Assembly (NCBI GenBank): GCA_948567375.1
Contig: OX419762.1
Location: 56,376,841 to 56,440,840 of the forward strand
DNA: 64,000 nt
Source: Lunularia cruciata
Lineage: Eukaryota > Streptophyta > Marchantiopsida > Lunulariales > Lunulariaceae
Reading direction: 5' to 3'
Shown in pieces: positions 34,778-44,517 of the stretch (position 1 is its first letter; the number at the start of each line of letters is the position of its first letter). A model generated the notes under the pieces. The model saw nothing but the letters and a program-made list of their open reading frames with translations, searched no databases and was not told where the DNA came from. Made by a program: the position numbers and the translations under genes.

Positions 34778-36686
34778 TGTGGTCCCACATTTTTTGTTCT
34801 TTTATGGTTAGCAGTGTTTAAGAGACGAAGTAAGCACGGAAAAGTCAAATTGCGGACAAAGAAGAGGCAAAAGTAACTTCGGAGGAAAGCCGAAGAAGCT
34901 GACATTGGATCCGATGATGGAGGTACTTGGAAGAGGAGTATGCCGGAAATAGGCCAAAGATCATTATCTTTGGGTTGGAAAACGCAGGAACAATGAAGAC
35001 CGTTTAACAACCTTTGTATGTGGCAAGAAAGTACATTTCAAGAAATGGCGGGGGCAGAATAAGCATGTCTTGACAGTGACCGGGAGTGCACACAGAAGAG
35101 AGAAATTCACAGATGAAATCGACTGAAGAATGACTGCAATTTGGGACAATATAAAATTGCGACTGCGTAGGGGGAAGTTGAATTCACTGAGTAAATTTCC
35201 AATTCCTTTGAGTAGTTGTCTTGCAGTAATGTGTGTCCGGAAGCCCTTCAAGAGTGAAATTTTCTGAAACCCTGAGGGAGTTAGAGTGTCTCGTCCAGGA
35301 GAGGGGCTGATCTTCCAACAGCGTAGAACAAGAGAACAAATCATGGCGAAGAAGGTGGCCAATGCGCTGGCAGTGAGAGGTTTTGCAATTTGAAGAGTAG
35401 ATGTAGTAGCCAGAATCGAAGTCTTGGTTAGACTTCGTAATACCTTTTTCTCGGGAGTGATGGTAGAGATCGCTGCCAATAATTGTGAGGAGGGTCCCGA
35501 AGTGGAGGGGAAGAGAGGTAATCCGGCTCAATGGACTGAGTCGGATTGGAAGTTAGTCCTGGGGAGAGAAGGAGGAGAGCCGACAGGGATCACTTTCTAT
35601 CAGAAGTGTGATGCTGTAGAGGAGACATCAAAGATTTGCAATTTGTTTTTCGCTCCAAGAACTACGAATGGTTACAAGGTGGAATCCTATCGGGACCCGA
35701 TCCGAAGAAGTATCATGGGGGCGATGATGGCCATGTTCAAACTGGAGTGAACAATGTACGTAACCATGCAGCAGGTAGTCTTCTTCCATCAGATGTTTGC
35801 AGGTGTACCAGTGAATTGGGCGAAGTGTTTCCATCACCAAACAAGGCAGATGGTGGTGAATTGGTAAATGGGCTCGCACCGCATTATTTTGCACCATTCA
35901 CAGCACATTTCTACTTTGGCCTGAACTTGCTCTCTGAAGATGAGCGTCATCGTATGGTCTCCTTCATGCACCCTGATTTGAGACGAGAAGCTGACAAAGA
36001 GGAGCGATAGTATATGCTTCATCTACAAGCGAATGACGAGTACTTTGCAAGGACGGGATAGTGGAAGATCAAAGATATTGCCAGTCCGAAGACAAAGAAG
36101 CGAAGTAAACCCGAAGAAGCCAAATCATTGCCCATCCAATGCAAGACTTGGAGGCTGATGTTGAAGACTACTAACGTCGTAAGAAGGGCATCATCAAGAT
36201 CGGAGTTGGATGATGAAACTGAGTCACAAGAAGAGGACTCGGAAGAAGAAGAGCTCACGTTGAAAAGTGAGGAGTCTAGGAGCAAAAGTGAGGGAGAGCC
36301 AGAAGTCCAGCAATTGGTGGTAGTAAGTGAGGCTGGTGAAGCGATGATGGAGAACAAGCCAAGACCCGAAGCAAAGAAGGAGTATCCCGCGGAGCCGAGT
36401 TCAAGAGGCCAAAACAAAGACAGTGCCGACACTATGAAGATACAAAGATCGTGACTTTGGATGAAGGAGCCGATGACACAGGAAAAGACTCCAGACGAAG
36501 GTGGCAATAATGATGAAGAAAATTTTGGCGGGATAGCATATTTGACGAAGGTGGTCACACCCTTGCTCGAGCTATTGAAAGAACATCGGATGGGAATTGC
36601 CCAAGATCAAAGGAAAGGGATGAATGAGGTGCAGGTGGTGAAGCATCTTTTGAATGAAGTGCAAGAGCTGCAGGAGGATCAAGTCC
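34778..36686 (+). repeat. B2 5' LTR, part 1
   Basis: Starts TGTGGTCCCACATTTTTTG and is collinear with 52444-54380. It ends at AGTCC (36682-36686), the target site of A2. The LTR resumes at 44518. Confidence 0.93.
35130..36686 (+). pseudogene. LTR-borne ORF in B2 5' LTR, N-terminal part
   Basis: Collinear with the ORF in the 3' LTR (52797 onward). The start codon at 35130 corresponds to that at 52797, and an upstream in-frame TGA is shared by both LTRs. Frame 0 runs to about 35875, where a 1-base deletion shifts it. Stops include one at 35748 (R codon in the other LTR) and ones near 36008, 36060 and 36452. Keeps 'WTESDWKLVLGREGGEPTGI', 'NGYKVESYRDP', 'VNWAKCFHH.TRQMVVNW' and the acidic stretch 'SQEEDSEEEELTLKSEES'. 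At 36600 'GIAQDQRKG' reads through where the 3' LTR copy has a stop. Element A2 breaks the gene at 36687. Confidence 0.8.
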
Positions 36687-37385
36687 TGTAACACCCATTT
36701 GTGCATGTGTGTGGTATTGTGATATTTAGCTTGGTATTACAAGTACTTAAGAGATATTATTTATGTAGAGACAAAGGATGGTTCTATATTAGTCATGGTT
36801 AGCTAAAGTTAGTCATAGCTAAGATAGATGGCCCTTACTTTAGAGGAAGTAGAAAAGATGAGCACCACTATTTTGGATTTTAGTGTGTTGACTTGGTATT
36901 ATTCCTAGGTGTTTGGCTTTGAGGAAAGAGTTGAGAACTCTTGGGCCCGCAAGCCTTTTTGTTTTGGATTCTTCTTTAGTCCAAGGATAGCCCATGTGAA
37001 GGAATCCTTGACTTAGTGGTTGGGTCAAGATAAGACCACATGCTTAGGGGAATATGCCCATGTGAATGGATATTCCTTTCTACTTTTTGACTTTACTTGA
37101 CTTTTAGTCTAGTAACTTGAGTTACTATGGTAATTAGTAACTTTGGTACTTTGGTAATTAGTAACTATTTCACAAGTATATAAACAAGGGATGAGGAGGT
37201 ACTTGACATCCTTTCATTTGCAACTATCTCTCTCATTGAGTTCTCTAGTGAGCAATGTCTTGAGTCTTGGAGTGTTAGCCTTGGAGGAGTATGATGGAGT
37301 TCGGGTTCCTTGTCTTCTTAGTCCATGGTGCGCTACCATAATAGCCATCAGAGGTTCGTCCTGAGTGAGAGACAGGCCGGCTCAC
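36687..37385 (+). repeat. A2 5' LTR
   Basis: TGTAACACCC to GGCCGGCTCAC. Has a ~16-bp extra direct repeat ('actttggtaattagta') near 37145-37165 compared with its 3' LTR. TATA box at 37177. Confidence 0.95.
37177..37184 (+). promoter_or_regulatory. TATA box of A2 5' LTR
   Basis: TATATAAA in 'cacaagtatataaacaag', about 200 bp before the LTR end; conserved in the A-family LTRs except A3, where it has decayed to 'catacaaa'. Confidence 0.75.
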
Positions 37386-37390
37386 ATTTT

Positions 37391-37407
37391 TGGTTCCATT
37401 GCCGGGA
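37391..37407 (+). other. A2 primer binding site
   Basis: TGGTTCCATTGCCGGGA, five bases after the 5' LTR. It resembles the TGGCGCCGTTGCCGGGGA-type sites of plant Tat/Athila elements. Confidence 0.75.
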
Positions 37408-37421
37408 CCTCTCTAGAAGGC

Positions 37422-37598
37422 AAGATAATGTTCCGCGTCCAATTCTACATTAGGCAGAAGGAGGCTATGAGAGCTCACTTGGAGAGAACATTAGGAGAGG
37501 AGAGGGCTGAACTTATGTTAGAGAACCAAGATCCATTTGTATACCCTGTAATTCATTATGATGTCTTTGAGGTGATTTTGTACATCTTGTACACATGA
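37422..37598 (+). CDS. A2 leader ORF, small domain copy 1
   Basis: Open from 37365 (first ATG, just inside the LTR end) to the stop at 37596-37598. The part after the PBS reads 'KIMFRVQFYIRQKEAMRAHL', 'RTLGEERAELMLEN', 'DPFVYPVIHYD', 'VILYILYT'. The family is unknown. The same pattern (TLG, then a short helix, then DPFV-P, then YILY) recurs at 38723-38887, so the domain seems duplicated. A1 conserves it (12702-12881). It may be the first exon or domain of a leader protein, or a relic. Confidence 0.45.
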   Translation, partial: KIMFRVQFYIRQKEAMRAHLERTLGEERAELMLENQDPFVYPVIHYDVFEVILYILYT

Positions 37599-37636
37599 GA
37601 GGAATTGGAGAGATTGTGTGAGGTGGATTGTAGATT

Positions 37637-38348
37637 TTGGGGATTAAGGTGATTTTGGGCAAAATCTCAAGTTTGAGATCTGGACTTGAGATTTCTACAC
37701 ATGATAGCTTGGGTTATCTTTTAGTTAGCACAGTTGAAATTATTGTGAGAGCTTCTATGCGCACTGGGCTAGAATTTTTGAAAGTTGATAGGGTAAAGTG
37801 CTCCCGCAACTGCATGCTCTATGGAAAATTGTACAGAGTCTGCCATTTCTTCAATTTTCAGTGAATTGTCCTGAAAATTTTCAAGAAAATTCAGTGCATT
37901 GTATCCTACATGCTGCCACAAAAATTAGAGAGAGATCGTTCTTGCGCAGAGAGTAATGAGTTTTTGAAGTGAGGGGGGTGGTTTTCAGACCAAATCTGAA
38001 ATATGGATGCTGAATAGAAAGGTGTCTAGGCCAACTGGCTTGATGAAAAGATCTGAAATTTGGCAAGGAGGGACGCCCTGGAGTTTTTATCAAATGTGAA
38101 AAATTTCAGAGGACTGTGACATATTGATTGGGAGATTTGAGTGACATTGTGAGGAAGGGTCAATTCTGCAGAGTGGAGATCTCATGCATGAGAAGTTTGA
38201 GATAAACAAAAAGCATGTTTGAGAGTTGAGATTCATCTTGGGAACATGGAGGGCCATCAAGAGTAAAAATTGAGATTATGCAAAGTTCCCCAAGGGTTTG
38301 AGGTGATTGTAGGGGTGGATTTGAGGAAAAGAGAGTTTACAATAGAAT
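37637..38348 (+). other. A2 leader, mostly non-coding
   Basis: Conserved with A1 (12900-13610) but shows no long ORF. At about 38280-38400 another frame gives 'KVPQGFEVIVGVDLRKREFT' running toward the CCHC ORF, so a frameshift may separate an upstream coding part from 38349-38720. Confidence 0.4.
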
Positions 38349-38720
38349 TTGAAGAGAGTGTTGAGAGGATCCAAAAACCTAACACCACTTGGAGGAAAGA
38401 GTGAGTCTAAGTGCTTTCTATGTGGAGAGAAGGGACATAAGGCAAGTTCATGTCCATTGACCTTTGAGAGCAAGAGATTGAGGGAAAGGAGAGGCTTACT
38501 TGACTTGGGTTTGCATGTTGGACCTTCTTCACCAAGATTGGGAGGGAGGAGATCTAAGACCAAGGAGTTGTGTGAGGTTTGTGGAGTTGAAGGACTTCCT
38601 AAAGGACATGAGTGTAATGGAGTAAAAGCACTTTTGGAAACTTTGGTGAAGGATCTTGGAGAGAGTCTTAGTACAGCTACAGAAATACTACCACCTTCAT
38701 CAGATAGTTCTCAAGATTAG
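38349..38720 (+). CDS. A2 leader ORF with CCHC zinc finger
   Basis: 123 codons. Residues 22-35 form a CCHC knuckle, CFLCGEKGHKASSC (38412-38453). Residues 75-89 form a second cysteine/histidine cluster, CEVCGVEGLPKGHEC (38571-38615). Basic residues lie between ('KRLRERRGLL'). A nucleic-acid-binding role is likely by motif only. It precedes gag and is separate from the nucleocapsid finger inside gag (39801-39842). A1 has the same region with the first finger damaged. Not a standard component of Ty3/gypsy elements that I can name. Confidence 0.55.
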   Translation: MKRVLRGSKNLTPLGGKSESKCFLCGEKGHKASSCPLTFESKRLRERRGLLDLGLHVGPSSPRLGGRRSKTKELCEVCGVEGLPKGHECNGVKALLETLVKDLGESLSTATEILPPSSDSSQD

Positions 38721-38722
38721 TG

Positions 38723-38887
38723 ATGGAGATAATCTTTCAACTTATGGATAAACTATCCATGAGAGTTAGATTAATATGCACTCTAGGATTTGATGTTGCT
38801 ATAGAAATCTTGGAGCAACCTGAACCTTTTGTGTTCCCTAGAGTGGATTATTCTCAGATGGTGTTAGTCATGTATATACTCTATTAG
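38723..38887 (+). CDS. A2 leader ORF, small domain copy 2
   Basis: 55 codons: 'MEIIFQLMDKL', 'ICTLGFDVAIEILEQPEPFV', 'FPRVDYSQMVLVMYILY'. Resembles copy 1 at 37422-37598. It starts three bases after the stop of the CCHC ORF, in another frame. The gag start codon follows 70 bases later. Confidence 0.45.
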   Translation: MEIIFQLMDKLSMRVRLICTLGFDVAIEILEQPEPFVFPRVDYSQMVLVMYILY

Positions 38888-38957
38888 TAATAGAGTGAGA
38901 GAAAAGAAAAGAGAAAAAAATAAAATTGAGAGAAAAGAAAGATAGTGAGGGGTTAAG

Positions 38958-40472
38958 ATGGGGAAACTTCCGGTTTTCTTTGGCAAGGATGGAGAAGATG
39001 TGGAGGCCTTTGTGAGAGACTTCAAGAGAGCTTGCATAGGAAACAATGAGAGGAGGAAGAATGAGTGGGCCTCATTATTACCAGACTTCTTTGAGGATGC
39101 AGCACTTACATGGTATGAGTCAGAATACCAAAAGAGAGAGAGGAGAGATGGGGAAGAGGAGTCTTGGGAGACTTTGACTTCAGCACTCATTGAGAACTTT
39201 CTTCCTGATGAGAGTTATGAGAGATTGATGAGTGAGGTTACATTTCTCAAGCAAGGAGATGGAGAGAAAGTGAGAGTCTATGTGGAAAGAGTAGAAAAGT
39301 TGGAGTCCAGATTTCGCATAGTGTTGAGGAAGGGTGGGGATGATATGGAGACTACAATGATTGGCATAGGGGCCATGCTCACCAAGAATTTTGTGGGAGG
39401 ATTGAGACCACAAATTAGAAGCAAGGTGAGATATGAAAAACCTTCTTCCAAGGTTGAAGCTATCAAGATCGCAATTCGTATGGAGGAGAGTTTGGAAGGG
39501 GATGAGAGTGATTTGGTGGTGAAGAAGGTTGTGCATCCTCCTCAAGGCTACAAGTATGGTGGAACTTCTGATACTTTGGTGACAAGGGTTGCACCACAAG
39601 TAGTAGTTGCTCTAGTTCTTGCACCTCTACCAAAAGATCCACTCCAAACCATCACAGAACAACTTGCGGATCTCAAGATCAATGTGGTGCAACTATGGGA
39701 GAAGAGAGAGGTGGATCAGAATGTAGGGAGAGGGCCTAGGAGTTATGGAAACTATCCATATAGAGGAGGCCAACCAGCCAACAATTTCAATGATAGAAAT
39801 TGTTTTGGTTGTGGAGGAAGAGGCCATATCCAAAGGAATTGCCCAAATTCCACTTACCATGGAGGAAGGGGTTATGAGGGAGCCAATAGAGGGAAAGAGG
39901 GAGGTAGTGAAACCCAAGTGGCTCCTAATCCCAACAAAGGTAAGGGGATAGCATCCATAGATGTGGTTGAGAGCAAGTATGAGAAGGGAGAGTGCTCAAA
40001 CTCCAAGGGTCTTAATTTGGAGCTTTTGGCACAAGAGAAGAAGAGAGCTTGTTTTGCAGAGGATGTTCACTCTTCTCAAGGATTTACTTCAAGCAAGGAT
40101 ACTCCTATGTCTACTAGGAGCACTCGCACCTCAACACCATCAACAACAAAGACTCCAAGGAAGAAGTTGGGGATGGAGGACTTCTTGATCTCAAAGCAAC
40201 AATGGAACTACAATGTGTTGGAGGATGTTGGTAGTCACAAGGCTAACATCACAATGGGCCAATTAATTGCTTTGAACCCTACCTTGAGAAAGGAGCTTAG
40301 AGGTGGTTTGAGCTCTACAAGGAGCAAGAAGAAGAAGAAGGCAAAAGTTCCAGTATCAATGGGGGTGGTGGATGCCAAGCCAGCACCATGGGAGGCTTGT
40401 GAATATGCCTCCAAGATTGATGTGAGAGTGAATGGTCACAACATCAAGGATGCATTGGTTGATGGAGGATAA
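38958..40472 (+). CDS. A2 gag and N-terminal protease, ends at a premature TAA
   Basis: Gag forms the particle that packages element RNA. Starts 'MGKLPVFFGKDGEDVEAFVR' (same start in A1). The capsid-type region is residues 5-190 ('ALTWYESEY', 'ALIENFLPDES', 'VYVERVEKLESRFRIVL', 'TKNFVGGLRPQIRSKVRYEK'). The nucleocapsid CCHC knuckle is CFGCGGRGHIQRNC, residues 282-295. The protease then begins ('ASKIDVRVNGHNIKDALVDG'). The ORF stops at TAA (40470-40472) right after DGG; A1 has TCA (Ser) here. The frame continues without change into 40473-43784, so gag and pol were one polyprotein frame. Confidence 0.92.
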   Translation: MGKLPVFFGKDGEDVEAFVRDFKRACIGNNERRKNEWASLLPDFFEDAALTWYESEYQKRERRDGEEESWETLTSALIENFLPDESYERLMSEVTFLKQGDGEKVRVYVERVEKLESRFRIVLRKGGDDMETTMIGIGAMLTKNFVGGLRPQIRSKVRYEKPSSKVEAIKIAIRMEESLEGDESDLVVKKVVHPPQGYKYGGTSDTLVTRVAPQVVVALVLAPLPKDPLQTITEQLADLKINVVQLWEKREVDQNVGRGPRSYGNYPYRGGQPANNFNDRNCFGCGGRGHIQRNCPNSTYHGGRGYEGANRGKEGGSETQVAPNPNKGKGIASIDVVESKYEKGECSNSKGLNLELLAQEKKRACFAEDVHSSQGFTSSKDTPMSTRSTRTSTPSTTKTPRKKLGMEDFLISKQQWNYNVLEDVGSHKANITMGQLIALNPTLRKELRGGLSSTRSKKKKKAKVPVSMGVVDAKPAPWEACEYASKIDVRVNGHNIKDALVDGG

Positions 40473-43400
40473 GCAGTGAATGCCATGTCAGAAAGGTTGA
40501 TGAAGAAGTTGGGTATGATACCCTCAAGACGTTCAACATTTGTGGTGAGGATGGCAAACAAGCAACAAGTTCGACCAGTAGGAGTGATGGATAAGGTGGT
40601 AGTTTCAGTTATGGGAGTTCAAAATCTCATGACTTTCCAAGTCTTGAAGGATTCAAGCTATGACTTACTTCTTGGGAGGCCATGGTTGAGAGCAGCACGC
40701 ACAATTGATCGATGGCACAAAGGGTACTTGAGGATTGGGCCATCAAACCATAGAGTCACTGTTCTTGTGACTAACACCACCAACACTTCACATTCAAATA
40801 CCCCATCTTCTGATTATTGGGAATCAGATTCTGAAGAAGGAGCTTCAGGTGTGGACACAAGCATGGAAGAGGAGACTTCCATGGAGGAGGATGAATCTGA
40901 ATCTGATTCAGATGTGTATCCTTTGTGTGCTATGGATTTTGCACCTAAGCGAGAGGTTTTGAAGGACCCAGATAAATCACCATTGACACTTGAGGAGGTA
41001 GAGAGAAGGTTATCTACCCTCAAGTATGGCCCAAATGTTACCAAGGAGGAGAAGGTGAGATTTGAGGAGATTTTCTGCAAGTTCATCCATGTGTTTGCTT
41101 TTAGTTACAAGGATTTGAAGGAAGTCACCTTGGAGGAGCACAAGATAGAGGTGGAGTCACATGCAAGACCAATCCGCCAAAAGCAACGTCGCATTAGCCC
41201 ACCAATATCTTTGGTTGTGAAGGAGGAGATTGATAAGCTCAAGGAGGCTGGATTTATCTTTGAGGTGGAGACTTCAGAATGGGTGTCTCCAATTGTCATT
41301 GTGAAGAAAAAGAATGGCAAGCTTCAGGTATGTGTGGATTACAAGAAGCTCAATGCTATTACTAAGAAGGACTACTACCCATTTCCATTCATTGATGAGA
41401 TCTTGGAGGAGGTTGCAGGTCATGAGAGGTACAGTTTTGGAGATGGTTATAGTGGATATAACCAAATCAAGATTGCACCAGAGCATCAACAACTCACCAC
41501 ATTCACCACACCTTGGGGAACTTACGCTTTCAAGGTCATGCCTTTTGGGCTTTGCAATGCTCCAGCCACATTCCAACGGTTCATGAACAAGGTATTTGAA
41601 CCTTTCATTGGGAAATTTGTGAGAGATTTCATTGATGACTTTTGTGTCTATGGGAGCAAGGAAGAGCACTTTGAGCACCTAATCAAAGTCTTGCAACGCT
41701 TGGATGAGGCAAATGCATCACTCAACCCAGAGAAGTGCATTTTTGGATGTGAAGAAGGTCTACTTTTGGGGCACATCATCTCCATGGATGGAATAGCAGT
41801 TGATGTTGAGAAGGTGACGAAAATCTCACACCTTCCAATCCCTTCAAGCTTGACAAAGTTACGCCAATTCTTGGGAATGGTTGGGTACTATAGGAGGTTC
41901 ATCTTCTCATTTTCCAACAAAGCTTATGCATTGACCATCTACATGAAGAAGGGTGTAGATTACATGGTGATTTTGGAAGACAAGGAGGCTCTCAAAGCTT
42001 TTGAGGAGCTCAAGCAATCCCTTGTTGTAGCTCCAATTCTTGCTAAACCTGATTGGAGTAAGCCTTTCATCCTCTACACTGATGCTTCTAATGTAGCTAT
42101 AGGATGCACTCTTAGTCAATTAGACCAAGATGGGCATGATCATCCAATAGCTTATGCTAGTAGGCAGATGGTTTCAGCAGAGAAGAACTACTCTATCACG
42201 GAGAGAGAAGGGTTGGCAGTGATCTTTGGTCTCAAGAAGTTTAGACACTACTTGATTGGAGGGAAAGCCACAATTGTCACGGATCACAAGGCTTTGAAGT
42301 ACATCTTCAACAAGCCTAATGTTGAAGGGAGACTAGCAAGGTGGATGATACTCTTGTCTGAGTATGACTACACAATTGAGGATAGGCCAGGAAAGAAACA
42401 TGCAAATGCTGATTTGTTATCTAGAGCCTATGATCATGATGGAGATGAGCCAGTAGATGATTCCTTCCCGGATGAGGAGCTCATGACAATCTCAGTCACT
42501 CAAGAGATTCCAATGGAGTACAAGGAGATTGTGGATTTTTTGACAAGAGGTAACTATCCAGAAGGGATGCATTCTAGGGAGAGGAAGGCCCTTGCAGCAA
42601 GATCTAGACCTTACACAATGGTGGAGGGTATTCTTTTTCACCAAGGAGCAGATGGTCTACTTCGAAGAGCAGTGGGTAAGGAAGAGTCTATCCTACTCAT
42701 AAAGGAGTTTCATGAAGGTTTAGTATGTGGAGGACACTTTGCAGGAAAGGTGACTGCTTTCAAGATTCTAGATGCAGGTTACCATTGGAGAGGGATTTCC
42801 AAGGATTGTCTTGATTATTGCAAAACTTGTCATGTTTGTCAAGCTTTTGCTAGAAAGTCTACATCCACTCCACCACTTAGATCAATTCCATTGCTAGGAC
42901 CTTTTGAGAAGTGGGGAATTGATTTTGTAGGACCTCTCAATATAACCCCAAGGAACAATTGGTACATTGTGGTAGTTACTGATTACCTTACTAAGTGGGT
43001 TGAGGCTAGACCATTGAGGGACAAGAATGAAGATGAAGTGGGTAGATTTCTTTATGAACGCATTATCACTAGGTTTGGATGCCCTTTGGAGTTGGTTTCT
43101 GATAGAGGAGGAGAGTTTACAGGAAGCATTACTACAGCCATGCTACGACATTTCTCTATCACACATAGAGTAACTACATCCTATAAGCCAAATTCCAATG
43201 GCTTGGCAGAGAGAACCAATCAGACCTTGTGCATGATGTTGGCCAAAGATGCAAAAATGGAGGGGGCTAAACATCATTGGGACAAGAGGATTCATGCAGT
43301 TTTGTGGGAGTATAGGACAACCATGAAAACTTCCACCGGATATTCTCCATTTCAATTGGTGTATGGTATTGAGTCTACCTTACCTATTCACTTTGATCTT

Positions 43401-43784
43401 CCTACCTTCCAAAGCATTCATAGGAGATTGAAGAAAGCACAAGGAGGTGATGCAGAGAAGTCAAGGAAGGATCAACTCATGGAGTTGGAAGAGGCAAGAG
43501 CAGTTGCTATGGTTCGAGTAGAGCAAGCCCAAAGGAAACAAAAGGAGAGCTATGACAAGAGGCAAGGCAAGAAGAAGGTGGAGACTTTCAAAGAAGATGA
43601 TTGGGTAATGTTGTTTGATTCCATTCGATTCAAGAGAGTGCAAAAGAAGTTTTTGCCTAAGTACTTTGGACCTTTCATAGTGGAGAAGGTGTGGGGAAAT
43701 AACACCTATCATCTCAAGGAGTTGGGAGGAAGACACTTTGATAGGAGTAACCATGATAAGTTGAAGATGTACCATAGAAGGTAG
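40473..43784 (+). CDS. A2 pol: protease remainder, RT, RNase H, integrase
   Basis: Same frame as gag; first ATG after the stop at 40476, 1102 codons uninterrupted. Protease remainder to about residue 90 ('DSSYDLLLGRPWL'). RT has 'VCVDYKKLN' (residues 286-294) and the catalytic FIDDFCVY (385-392, FIDD at 41628-41639). RNase H shows 'LYTDASNVAIG' (about 531), 'KNYSITEREGLA' and 'TDHKALKYIFN'. Integrase has the zinc finger with 'GHFAGKV' and 'YCKTCHVCQ' (about 750-790), then the D, D, E blocks 'VTDYLTKWVE', 'LVSDRGGEF' and 'AERTNQTL'. The tail ends 'DRSNHDKLKMYHRR', without a chromodomain. All catalytic residues I can check are present. With gag it would be a 1609-codon frame (38958-43784) but for one stop. 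Confidence 0.95.
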   Translation, partial: AVNAMSERLMKKLGMIPSRRSTFVVRMANKQQVRPVGVMDKVVVSVMGVQNLMTFQVLKDSSYDLLLGRPWLRAARTIDRWHKGYLRIGPSNHRVTVLVTNTTNTSHSNTPSSDYWESDSEEGASGVDTSMEEETSMEEDESESDSDVYPLCAMDFAPKREVLKDPDKSPLTLEEVERRLSTLKYGPNVTKEEKVRFEEIFCKFIHVFAFSYKDLKEVTLEEHKIEVESHARPIRQKQRRISPPISLVVKEEIDKLKEAGFIFEVETSEWVSPIVIVKKKNGKLQVCVDYKKLNAITKKDYYPFPFIDEILEEVAGHERYSFGDGYSGYNQIKIAPEHQQLTTFTTPWGTYAFKVMPFGLCNAPATFQRFMNKVFEPFIGKFVRDFIDDFCVYGSKEEHFEHLIKVLQRLDEANASLNPEKCIFGCEEGLLLGHIISMDGIAVDVEKVTKISHLPIPSSLTKLRQFLGMVGYYRRFIFSFSNKAYALTIYMKKGVDYMVILEDKEALKAFEELKQSLVVAPILAKPDWSKPFILYTDASNVAIGCTLSQLDQDGHDHPIAYASRQMVSAEKNYSITEREGLAVIFGLKKFRHYLIGGKATIVTDHKALKYIFNKPNVEGRLARWMILLSEYDYTIEDRPGKKHANADLLSRAYDHDGDEPVDDSFPDEELMTISVTQEIPMEYKEIVDFLTRGNYPEGMHSRERKALAARSRPYTMVEGILFHQGADGLLRRAVGKEESILLIKEFHEGLVCGGHFAGKVTAFKILDAGYHWRGISKDCLDYCKTCHVCQAFARKSTSTPPLRSIPLLGPFEKWGIDFVGPLNITPRNNWYIVVVTDYLTKWVEARPLRDKNEDEVGRFLYERIITRFGCPLELVSDRGGEFTGSITTAMLRHFSITHRVTTSYKPNSNGLAERTNQTLCMMLAKDAKMEGAKHHWDKRIHAVLWEYRTTMKTSTGYSPFQLVYGIESTLPIHFDLPTFQSIHRRLKKAQGGDAEKSRKDQLMELEEARAVAMVRVEQAQRKQKESYDKRQGKKKVETFKEDDWVMLFDSIRFKRVQKKFLPKYFGPFIVEKVWGNNTYHLKELGGRHFDRSNHDKLKMYHRR

Positions 43785-43816
43785 AGAGACCTTCACTTTG
43801 AGGACAAAGTGAAAAC

Positions 43817-43832
43817 TTAGTCCGGGGGTAAA
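43817..43832 (+). other. A2 polypurine tract
   Basis: 'agtccgggggtaaa' immediately before the 3' LTR start TGTAAC; also present in A1 (19091-19104). Confidence 0.65.
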
Positions 43833-44517
43833 TGTAACACCCATTTGTGCATGTGTGTGGTATTGTGATATTTAGCTTGGTACTACAAGTACTTAAGAGA
43901 TATTATTTATGTACAGACAAAGGATGGTTCTATATTAGTCATGGTTAGCTAAAGTTAGTCATAGCTAAGATAGATGGACCTTACTTTAGAGGAAGTAGAA
44001 AAGATGAGCACCACTATGGATTTTAGTGTGTTGACTTGGTATTATTCCTAGGTGTTTGGCTTTTAGGAAAGAGTCGAGAACTCTTGGGCCCGCAAGCCTT
44101 TTTGTTTTGGATTCTTCTTTAGTCCAAGGATAGCCCATGTGAAGGAATCCTTGACTTAGTGGTTGGGTCAAGATAAGACCATATGCTTAGGGGAATATGC
44201 CCATGTGAATGGATACTCCTTTCTACTTTTTGACTTTACTTGACTTTTAGTCTAGTAACTTGAGTTACTATGGTAATTAGTAACTTTGGTACGTAACTAT
44301 TTCACAAGTATATAAACAAGGGATGAGGAGGTACTCTACATCCTTTCATTTGCAACTATCTCTCTCATTGAGTTCTCTAGTGAGCAATGTCTTGAGTCTT
44401 GGAGTGTTAGCCTTGGAGGAGTATGATGGAGTTGGGGTTCCTTGCCTTCTTAGTCCATGGTGCGCTACCATAATAGCCATCAGAGGTTCATCCTGAGTGA
44501 GAGACAGGCCGGCTCAC
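43833..44517 (+). repeat. A2 3' LTR
   Basis: TGTAACACCC to GGCCGGCTCAC, TATA box at 44309-44316. Nearly the same as the 5' LTR. Confidence 0.95.

Larger units (their letters stand above)
36687..44517 (+). mobile_element. Element A2, nearly intact Ty3/gypsy, inserted in B2 5' LTR
   Basis: 7.83 kb: 5' LTR 36687-37385, PBS 37391-37407, leader, gag-pol 38958-43784, PPT, 3' LTR 43833-44517. Target duplication AGTCC (36682-36686, 44518-44522). The uninterrupted 3' LTR of B2 shows the empty site at about 54374 ('atcaagtccaaagac'). LTRs are closely similar: apart from a few substitutions, a ~16-bp and a ~4-bp length difference are seen. It is the best preserved element in the window. Confidence 0.96.

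Noticed and set aside
39180..39599. Minus-strand ORFs within A2 gag and pol (for example 39180-39599, 41274-41678)
   Set aside because: Antisense shadows of the intact plus-strand gag-pol frame.
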